Of a stretch of DNA of 35,192 nucleotides, positions 28,182-35,192 are shown piece after piece. Source of the stretch: Hypsibius dujardini (Eukaryota > Tardigrada > Eutardigrada > Parachela > Hypsibiidae); contig LRSR01001486.1 of the NCBI GenBank assembly GCA_001579985.1, positions 1 through 35,192 of the forward strand. The letters are read 5' to 3'. Within the stretch, counting starts at the first letter, position 1. Every line of letters starts with the position of its first letter. Made by a program: the position numbers and the translations under genes. Under the pieces are notes generated by a model. The model was not told the origin of the DNA. It was given only the letters and a program-made list of their open reading frames with translations, and did not search any database.

Positions 28182-28934
28182 AAACGTTACGGGATTTGAC
28201 CTCCAGATCGGAATGGTTTTTTTTTTACAAATACCTGTCTGTATATCATGATTTAATATTGGGTCTCGGAGCTGCAATCACATCCGCATTTTCAGAAAAA
28301 AATAAGGAAGAAAAAAACTCCCGTACCATTTATGTGCTATCGTCCAGAGCTTGATTGATTGATTCATTAGCTATGTTTCCGAAGTTTCAATTTATTGATC
28401 CCAACCACTGTAAAAATATCGTTTTTTGGAAAACGTTTGATTCCACGATTTTTGACACCTGTCCACTCCAAATTCAATTTGAAATCGATTGGCATCAGCA
28501 GAATATTTTTTCGATGCCAGGGGGTGGAACAACGGGTAATTTCTGCAAAGTTACTCGGAAGCCTAGATTGAAACTAGCCCATATCTCTGCCCCCTGGCAT
28601 CGAAAAAATATTCTGCTGATGCAATCGATTTCAAATTGAATTTGTAGTGGACAGGTGTCAAAAATTGTGGAATCAAACGTTTTCCAAAAAACGACATTTT
28701 TACAGTGGTTGGGATCAATAAATTGAAACTTCGAAAACATGGCTGTTGAATCAATCAATCAAGCTCCGGACGAAAGCACATAAATGGTACGGGAGTTTTT
28801 TTCTTCCTTATTTTTTTCTGAAACTGCGGATGTGATTGCAGCTCCGAGACCCAATATTAAATCATGATATAGAGACAAGTATTTGTGGAAAAAAAACCAT
28901 TCCGATCTGGAGGTCAAATCCCGTAACCTTCCCG
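28182..28934. repeat. Long hairpin (fold-back) element, ~343-bp arms
   Basis: The left arm (28182-28524) and right arm (28590-28934) are reverse complements with only scattered differences by eye (for example CATTCGATGCC-free inner ends GATGCCAGGGGG / CCCCCTGGCATC). The loop is 65 bp. The outer ends read GTTACGGGATTTGACCTCC and its complement GGAGGTCAAATCCCGTAAC. No transposase is present. High arm identity implies recent origin or arm homogenisation. Transcription from either side would give a ~340-bp double-stranded RNA. Target duplication is not clear. Confidence 0.9.
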
Positions 28935-28942
28935 AGTTAGGC

Positions 28943-29694
28943 ATCCAAACTTTCTGCAATAAATTGTTATCGGTTACGCAAACAATCACAGCATTGAAAG
29001 CCGCCATCATCGCAGGCCGAAAGTAATAAATACCCTATTATCATTCAAGGGTACAGACATTCTTCGATATTTTGTTTTCCATGGTCCAAGCATTCGGAGC
29101 AGAAACCATTATTACCTTCTTATGGAGTGGTGCAGTGGGATCACGCTGAAAGATTTTATTAAGCGCAACCCTTCACACTGTTCCACCGAACAAATTGTCA
29201 AGTATACGACTCAGGTGGCTTCCGCTCTTCATTATCTACATGAAGGAAATGATACAGCTAAGTTTGTTCATGGAGACATAACATCTTCAAACATCATGAT
29301 GAAGGATTTCACGGGCAAAACCTTAAGATTATTGATATCGAAGGAGCACTCCAGCAGCCACTCGGCCTGAGGCCGACAGTGAAAAAATTCCAATTACATA
29401 GATCATATTATTTCAAGTCACCAGAAATGGCGGTGTGGCTTGATTACTGCCGTTTAAAAATAACTCGACCAACTCCAGACTCTTCGACTGACATATATAG
29501 CCTAGGGTGTGTGGTCATGGACATGTATTTCCTGAGTCAAGGGCAAGCTTTGTGGCCAGATCACTATGATTGGGATATTCCATCTGCTATGGAAAGTGAA
29601 CATCCTTTAACACCTCGTGTGCCAAAAAATTTGCCCATTGAACTCAAGATTCTGGCCCGCCATTGTCTGCAGATTACCCCAAGCAATCGTCCAA
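28943..29694 (+). pseudogene. Kinase pseudogene, domain 2 only (module 4)
   Basis: Starts right beside the hairpin with CATCCAAACTTTCTGCAATA, homologous to the HPNILQYIVIGYA region of domain 2. A second, offset copy of the same region begins near 29050, so the 5' part is internally duplicated. It continues MEWCSGITLKDFIKRNPSHC and FVHGDITSSNIMM, then a one-base deletion near 29318 breaks the frame. Homology resumes as SPEMAVWLDY and TDIYSLGCVVMDMY and ends at SNRPT (29694), just before the LLNYADR end of the domain. Domains 1 and 3 are absent. Confidence 0.85.
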
Positions 29695-30240
29695 CGGGAA
29701 AAGACCACCTTATTCACTGCCCGCTGTACCTCATGGAATCATCACAGGTAAGGATGGAAAGAACTACAATTAGTTTAACTAATAAGTTTTTAATTAACTT
29801 TATCTTAGTTACCAAGGGCTTAGTTCAGTTTAAATTTTTTAGGTGCTTAAAGTTTTAGTCTAGATTTAGTCAAAATTAATCGAGTAATTTAGTTTTCTAA
29901 ATTTTTCATGTTAAATTTTCAGTTATTACAACTTTTAGTTTAGTTTTCAAAAAAAAGAAACCCTTAGATGGCAAAAATAACTAAACCGTAAAACCTAGTT
30001 ATTAAATATGTTAGTTCAGTTTCAGTTTAATTTATGTAGTTTATTTAGTTTTTTCATTCCTTAATTCACAAGCATTTTTACTAATTTGCATTAGAACTTT
30101 TCACGCCGTAGCTCCGTAAGAAAAATTAGATTTTTCGGTTTAGGTGTCTGAGGCTGTCGACCAGTCCCCAATTACATCAAGTAGCCAGGCTCGTCACACT
30201 TCTACGTCAGTAACAGTTGTATAGAGTAAGTTGAGCAAGG
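29695..30240. other. TTTAGTT-rich non-coding stretch
   Basis: Between about 29765 and 30050 the plus strand is filled with degenerate TTTAGTT/CAGTTTA repeats, probably an old low-complexity or satellite-like tract. No gene is seen. Kinase homology does not extend here. Confidence 0.5.
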
Positions 30241-30485
30241 AATGTGGTCTTTTTGTCTCTTGACAGTTGTCAGTTTGTTCATATCAAATGGCCCCACTCG
30301 AAACATACTGTCAATGGATTTGTTAAACCCTGTTTCTCCTTCTGTAAGTTTGTTTCCCTGTCTAGGTCTTTGTGTCTGTCTGCTTGTCTGTCCCGTCTGT
30401 TTAAATATATACCTAACTGTTGTGTCTTGTCTTTGTCTCTGTTTTTCTGTTTTTCGGTCTGTCTGTCTGTCTGTCTGTCTGTCGC

Positions 30486-30520
<35 letters not shown>

Positions 30521-30600
30521 GCGGGCTTTTAAAAAACTGGCGCCAGTGTGAGTTTTGGTTTCTGTGTTTTCTGTGTAATGATTAACTAATTCGCATCTGT
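30241..30600 (+). repeat. Module remnant with (GTCT)n microsatellite
   Basis: A Cys/Leu/Ser-coding tract of imperfect TGTCT, then near-perfect GTCT repeats at 30458-30522. It is followed by GGTTTCTGTG and GATTAACTAATTCGCA, sequence that in other modules lies between the J-protein 3' end and the kinase promoter. This is therefore a heavily deleted further copy of the module, joined to the GPCR remnant. Confidence 0.65.
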
Positions 30601-31490
30601 GATAAGCGGGTAGATCACCCACGGCAGAAATGTGATCACAAAGAGTAGACACAGGCCAATCACCGTTTTGGTCACTCCAGCTCTTCAATTATTCTGCAGA
30701 TGATGCTTATGCGTTGGCTCCACTGAGTGGCCCTGGTGGTGGACGCCACTTGAAGCGTCGGTACGTTTCGTTGACACCTCCACCGCCTCAATCGCTCGAT
30801 GATGGGTCACTTCAACCTGTAATATTTGAGGCAAAACAAAACGGCTAAAAACATGCTTACTATATTAGCCTTTTAGTACCGATTAAATTTGATTTTTCGA
30901 TGGATTAATTTAAATATGAAATAGCGTACCTGCCTTGATTGCAATAGCTGAATAACAAGTTACAGTACACACACAAGCGATCGCAATAAAAAGACCTTTC
31001 TAAACTGCGCATAAGTCCAGGATGGACCTTGGTGACGTAGCAGCGGTCTAAGGTGAGATTAAAGCCAAAATCCACTCTGACGTGAAAAACGGTAGACCCA
31101 AGCGGAAAATGTAAATGATGGACCATGTAAATGATCACAACAACCCAAGGCATAGCGACTAGAACCGCCGTACATGCACGAGTGTGGTTGACTCAGACGA
31201 TACGGTTGGCGACTACAATGGCGAAAAAACGATGAAGCGCCAGGATGACGAAGAACGTCCACAAAGAAGATGATGTTGTAGCCGAACGCGAGGAACTGGC
31301 ATAAAGGGTCGTAGGCTGACAAGGCCAAGAAATTCGGTAGATCAACGAGACAACCTGGAATTTTAAATGCAACATTGGATTTTTATCTCTGAGATTTTTT
31401 GCTATGTAAATTTGTTTTTCGGATCTGCTGCCTTTTCAACACCGCCAAGAGGGTGTCGTTGAGCCAAGAAATGATTAAGTTCCCGCGAGA
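30601..31490 (-). pseudogene. Rhodopsin-type GPCR pseudogene
   Basis: Minus strand, in correct receptor order. Near 31480-31400 a TM1/loop-1 piece (GNLII, then LLAVLKRQQIRKTNLH). At 31340-31260 FLALSAYDPLCQFLAFGYNI. After a frameshift near 31258, FFVILALHRFFAIVV with HRF at the DRY position. A TGA near 31190, then TM4 (AMPWVVVIIYMVHH) and a loop with STVFHVRVDFG and LTLDRCYVT. Near 30685-30605 TM6 appears (VIGLCLLFVITFLPWVIYPL, with the F-x-x-x-x-P core) after another stop. TM2, most of TM5 and TM7 are missing. Several stops and frameshifts show it is dead. Ligand class cannot be told. Confidence 0.7.
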
Positions 31491-32188
31491 GGTTAAGTTT
31501 CAGTCAGCGGTGAAGTTCTCGCTAAAGGATTCCATGAATTGTGATTGCGGTGGAGTTATCCCATTCAAAAAAGGAGAACAGACAGGGGATTTCATATCCC
31601 GGTTTCACTAAAATATTTTTGCACTGTAAATGGAATTTTAAGTCATGGTTACACTTTCTTTAGTGATAATCATTTTAAGTAAATAAGCAGAAGTAAAATA
31701 AAATTAGCCAGGCGGGATTTTTCCTCGTGATGCCTGAATTGATTGAGTGACTCATTATCACTGGTGTTTGATTGCTTGATTGCCACAACGTCTTATTAAT
31801 GATTTCAGGGCTTCGTTTAAGGACGCGGTTTCGTCTTAAATTGTGAAGTTTATTATAATTAATGAAGCGGAAAAAGTGAAATAAATTGATTTATTATTTG
31901 AAAGTTAACAAGAAACAATTAATCAATTAAAGACCAATTCGCTGATCGTAATTTAAAACTGATTGGACAATCGACTGCAGTCTGTTGAACAAAAAAATGA
32001 AAACAATCAAACAATCTACTTACTCACTTACTCATTACTCCTTTGTCCAGGGCTAAACTCCCCACTGCTTTTACAGCCATGCTCCAATTATTAAATCTGC
32101 ATTTTAAAAATATGCATTTTAAAAATATTACAAACAATTTGCAAATACCGTTATGCTTTAGCATTTATGTATCTCTATCCTTGTTCAG
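31491..32188. other. Spacer between the GPCR remnant and module 5
   Basis: Possible decayed N-terminal coding of the receptor (a sequon-bearing EWDNSTAIT frame on the minus strand near 31565-31540). Otherwise AT-rich, non-coding DNA. A short repeat (GCATTTTAAAAATAT twice, 32098-32128) is the only structure seen. Confidence 0.4.
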
Positions 32189-32500
32189 GTTTATTGGATG
32201 AAGTTTAAAAACTGGAAACTGGCACATCCCAGCAGGAGCCGGCGGCCAGCAAACAAAAAAGAGTATTAAAAACAAGTAGGCCAGCCTAGAGTATACACAG
32301 TTCCGACTTGGTTCTGACTCTCATGAAGGCTGTTCCGATGACTGCTTCAAACCGTGCTGCGAATGAAAAAAATGCATCACATTCTTTCAGGTCCTCTTCA
32401 TGGCGAAGGATTCCTTCTCGGAGGTGGTCTTGAAGAAACAGTACCGGAAGTTGGCGTTGGTGCTGCATCCCAATAAAAACAAAGGTTCTGTTAAGACCAA
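32189..32500 (+). pseudogene. DNAJB12/14-like J-domain segment, module 5
   Basis: After a CTTGTTCAG acceptor the exon matches module 2 (12554-12945) but is more decayed: TAA within the first ten codons (GLLDEV*K), other stops, and frameshifts around 32350. The J-domain part reads DSFSEVVLKKQYRKLALVLH then PNKNKG: HPD has become HPN, which abolishes Hsp70 stimulation in J proteins. The segment then runs into the GTCT-repeat intron as in module 2. Confidence 0.78.
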
Positions 32501-32519
32501 AAATTGGAACTGGACAGTT

Positions 32520-32645
32520 GTCTATCTGTCAGTCCATTTACCTGTCTGTCTCCGTGTGTCTATGTGTCTGCCTGTCTGTCTGTCTGTCCCTCTGCCTTTG
32601 TTTTATCTGTCTGTTGTTCTGTCTCTTTGTCTGTCTGTCTGTTTA
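32520..32645 (+). repeat. Imperfect (GTCT)n microsatellite, module 5
   Basis: Degenerate TGTCTGTCTG repeats in the J-protein intron, at the same place as in modules 2 and 3. Confidence 0.85.
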
Positions 32646-32693
32646 TCGCCCCAGTGTTTCATGTATCTAAGTTTATATCCCTTCTCTTTTCAG

Positions 32694-32957
32694 CTCGGCA
32701 TTCCAGTGGTTTCACCCTCTTTCTCCAGCTCTCACCCCTCCTCCTCTTTCTTGGCCTGAGCCTTCTCTCATCCTGCATTTACAACTTAACCTCAACAACT
32801 TTGAGGAGTCGTGCGTGCGTGAACGCGCCTTCAAGGAGAACGTCATGTGGCGTGGTCGGCTTTATGGGGATCATAAACTCGTCCAAAAAGGCCGGAAACT
32901 GGAGACACCGTCGTGTGATACGCTCACGCGAGCTTTTAAAAAAATTGTTTCAGCCTG
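32694..32957 (+). pseudogene. DNAJB12/14-like C-terminal exon with internal deletion, module 5
   Basis: Begins after CTCTTTTCAG with the anchor region (frames giving LLFLGLSLLSS) and then jumps from CTCTCATCCTGC directly to TTTACAACTTAACCTCAACA. The YxxPVYNLQQSLKYPHQY part and the LKDD segment present in modules 2 and 3 are thus lost. The end (ERAFKENVMWRGRLYGDHKL, VQKGRKLETPSCDTLTRAF) is readable in one frame. A pseudogene. Confidence 0.78.
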
Positions 32958-33380
32958 ATTTTTCGGTTTAGAACAACTTTGTCTGGATACATACAGCAAA
33001 TAGTTTAGTTTAGGTAGTAAGATATAGCAGATAGGCATCTGCTATATCCGAATTCCGAATAATTTGTTTGATTGTACGTTTAGTTGACCAGTGTGTTCAG
33101 AAATTTGCTTTCGAGAAACCGATTGCTTGTTTCTTGATTACTCTTTCGGCTTTGTGGTTTCTGTGCTGAAATTGTTGCTTTATGCTTTTATTCTACTATT
33201 ATTTATAGTTAACTGATTCACATCCCTGTGACACTTTTAAGATCTGACGTACCTTTTCGTATGGCGCCTGCACTCAATGAAATTAGAGAAAAATAGTTCC
33301 CTCCATACTGATATCACTCACATGTATAGAGTGCTTATCACTCCACCTCCGTTGGAAATAAATAGAGTACAAGTGAATCG
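32958..33380 (+). other. Shared spacer, module 5
   Basis: Non-coding and homologous to the same interval of modules 1-3. A small local palindrome (TATAGCAGATAGGCATCTGCTATA, 33022-33045) is specific to this copy. Confidence 0.5.
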
Positions 33381-33647
33381 AGGAAGATTGCGCATATCTT
33401 CAGCCTAGATAACTTGGACCTCTCTCTTTACCACGACTTTGTAGCAAGTGCACTCCGCTGTGATAAATTGTGCAAATAATTTTCTGGTCTTCCATATCGC
33501 TTCTGACATTGCAAACGTTTAAACTGCGAGGAATAACCTCTTTGGGTCGAACTTCATTAGTAATGGTGTGCGCTAGCCAATTTGTTTGCTTCTTTTACTA
33601 TTCTTGCCTGCCTGTTATACCAATTTATTTTCGATCTGTGGTGTGAC
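33381..33647 (+). promoter_or_regulatory. Conserved promoter/leader block of kinase C
   Basis: Carries the complete conserved set: GCGCATATCTTCAGC, GCACTCCGCTGTGATAAATT, TTTAAACTGCGAGGAATAAC, CTCTTTGGGTCGAACTTCAT and a GCGCTAGCCAATTTG leader ahead of the ATG at 33648. Its order matches copies A and 2. Confidence 0.5.
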
Positions 33648-35192
33648 ATGGATGAACATGGATCCGATTTATCCATGGATGGAACCATGGATGAAATCGG
33701 GAAAGGGAAAAACGATATTGTTTTCACAGACAGCGATGGTTTGAAAAATGCTTGTCGTCGTAGCACTAAAAATCCGCATTGGAAAAGTGTTCAACAAGTG
33801 AAGGCGTTTTACTGGGCTCCTAATCTCGTTCCTCGTGGAAACCCTGCCAGAACATATGCGTTAAAAATTTGGCACCGGAATTGGAAACCAACTGCAGAAT
33901 TAAAAAATCTCTTACAACTCAGAAATAAGCATATCATTCGGTACTTTGCCGTTGGTGCCAGGATTAATCGTTTCAACACAGAATATTGCATACTCATGAA
34001 ATTATGCAGCGGGATAACGATTACCGAATTCATCAAGAATAACAAGGCGTATTGCTCAACTGAAGTCCTTGTCGACTACACGTTGCAGCTGGCTTCTGGT
34101 CTTCATTACCTTCATGAAAACATGAAGTTTATTCACGGACGCATAGATTCATCAAGCATACTGATGAAAGACTCAACAGGAAAAAAACTAAAAATTACTA
34201 ATCTCGAATACGCATTCCAGCGCAAGTCTGCGAAATCGTCAGAGGAGCAAAGGAAATTTATTTATTTATCCGCTGTCCTGAACTACAGCCGCTGTCCTTT
34301 CATGTCACCAGAAATTATTCCACGGCTGGTTTACGAAGAAGAAGGAAATTTAAGCTCTTCAACCGACATATGGAGCCTGGGGTGCGTGGTCTTGGACATG
34401 TATCTCGTGCGAGAAGGACAGCGGTCTCTGTGGCTCTATGAAGATAGAGATAGCCATCAAATTATTAGGGGGCACGTACGTGAAGGATTTCCTCTAATAC
34501 CCCAAATTCCAGATACGATGCCAGATGAGCTGAAAGTTCTGGCCGTTCATTGTTTAAAAACCAATCCAGACGACCGTCCAACCGCGGCGACCTTGCTGAG
34601 TTCCGCTTACCGCGCGTCGTTGATGCAGAAGGTATTTGACCTGCGAGAAACTGCGGTAACGGCCATGGTTTATGAGGAGGATAGAGGCTCTAGTACTTTT
34701 ATATACAAATTTAAGGACTGCTTCAGTAACAAAGAATTGGGGTTTCGTCGTATTCCCGCTGGCTACGCTCACCAATTTAGTTCACATGAGATTTCTAGAA
34801 TTATTTACACGGTGGATGCATTTCACTCGGATGATGCTAAACCCGTCAAAAAGCATGCCGGAAACCAGGCGTGTAGACTTCTCTTTGAAGATGTATGTGA
34901 CACCAAGTCAAAAGAGTTAGAATCCTTATTAGGACTCGAGCATCCAAACATTCTTCAATATATTGTTATCGGTCACGCAAGTCGGCCACACATCTATAAA
35001 GGCAGCCATTACTGTTTACTCATAGAGCGGTGCAGCGGGATCACGTTGAGGGACTTTATTGAGAGCAACCCTACACACTGTTCTACGGAACGCATCCTCA
35101 AATATACGACTCAGGTGGCTTCCGGTCTTCGTTACCTTCATGAAGGAATTAATACGACCAAGTTTGTTCATGGAGACATAACATCTTCAAAC
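33648..35192 (+). CDS. Triple kinase-domain protein, gene C (3' end beyond window)
   Basis: One frame is open from ATG 33648 to the window edge (515 codons). It covers domain 1 and the N-lobe plus catalytic loop of domain 2. The first ATG is used here because the frame is continuous; the ATGs at 33675 and 33687 align better with kinase B's two first Mets. Domain 1 again is a pseudokinase (HGRIDSSS in the HRD loop, TNLE for DFG). It has a local replacement before the MSPE motif (FIYLSAVLNYSRC). Domain 2 has SHEISRI for the glycine loop (two glycines lost), ACRLL, IERCSG for MEWCSG, and HGDITSSN at the edge. It is more diverged than A and B but has no stop so far. Confidence 0.88.
   Translation, partial: MDEHGSDLSMDGTMDEIGKGKNDIVFTDSDGLKNACRRSTKNPHWKSVQQVKAFYWAPNLVPRGNPARTYALKIWHRNWKPTAELKNLLQLRNKHIIRYFAVGARINRFNTEYCILMKLCSGITITEFIKNNKAYCSTEVLVDYTLQLASGLHYLHENMKFIHGRIDSSSILMKDSTGKKLKITNLEYAFQRKSAKSSEEQRKFIYLSAVLNYSRCPFMSPEIIPRLVYEEEGNLSSSTDIWSLGCVVLDMYLVREGQRSLWLYEDRDSHQIIRGHVREGFPLIPQIPDTMPDELKVLAVHCLKTNPDDRPTAATLLSSAYRASLMQKVFDLRETAVTAMVYEEDRGSSTFIYKFKDCFSNKELGFRRIPAGYAHQFSSHEISRIIYTVDAFHSDDAKPVKKHAGNQACRLLFEDVCDTKSKELESLLGLEHPNILQYIVIGHASRPHIYKGSHYCLLIERCSGITLRDFIESNPTHCSTERILKYTTQVASGLRYLHEGINTTKFVHGDITSSN

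Noticed and set aside
28355-28758. Matching ORFs on both strands (94 and 87 codons)
   Set aside because: They are the two arms of the hairpin read in opposite directions. The translation has no known domain.
31399-31611. 70-codon plus-strand ORF
   Set aside because: It lies opposite the GPCR TM1 remnant and has no domain of its own.

Overview
This is a eukaryotic, AT-rich nuclear window. It has spliced genes with GT-AG introns, a metazoan-type astacin gene, DNAJB12/14-like J-protein fragments, a broken rhodopsin-type GPCR, a decayed Ty3/gypsy retroelement, a tRNA-derived SINE and many fold-back elements. Together these suggest an arthropod. A branchiopod crustacean such as Daphnia would fit, but that is an inference from gene content and style, not something the sequence proves.

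Layout. 1-5.8 kb: a dead Ty3/gypsy-type element (gag, zinc knuckle, protease, RT, RNase H, integrase and an extra 3' ORF). 5.8-7.2 kb: AT-rich DNA with a short fold-back. 7.2-11.35 kb (minus): kinase gene A with the tip of a DNAJB12/14-like gene upstream. 11.5-12.5 kb: a minisatellite and CCCGAA-rich DNA. 12.5-16.1 kb (plus): a DNAJB12/14 pseudogene split by a PIF/Harbinger-like MITE with a nested SINE, then a truncated kinase start. 16.4-20.3 kb (minus): a small Cys-rich gene, a large fold-back, and a four-exon astacin-like gene whose catalytic residues are replaced. 21.1-25.9 kb (plus): a DNAJB12/14 fragment and intact kinase gene B. 26-31.6 kb: a SET-like fragment, a 750-bp hairpin, a kinase domain-2 pseudogene and a GPCR pseudogene. 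32.2-35.2 kb (plus): another DNAJB12/14 pseudogene and kinase gene C, open to the window edge.

The core of the window is a tandem and inverted cluster built from one repeating module: a DNAJB12/14-like J-protein gene followed by an intronless gene with three consecutive protein-kinase-like domains. In the two complete kinase copies the domains are graded. Domain 1 has lost the HRD and DFG aspartates. Domain 2 keeps the HxD and DFG aspartates but has Arg for the VAIK Lys. Domain 3 keeps every catalytic residue (HKDLKxxN, and DVD or DLD in place of DFG). The layout resembles a JAK-type regulatory/catalytic pairing extended to three domains. The J-protein halves are all broken, while the kinase ORFs of copies A, B and (as far as seen) C are intact, so selection seems to hold the kinase. 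I do not recognise a named family with this architecture.

The second notable locus is the astacin-like gene. Its splice phases, signal peptide and fold motifs are intact, but HExxH reads HVLMH and the Met-turn tyrosine is serine, so it is probably a non-catalytic, secreted pseudo-protease.
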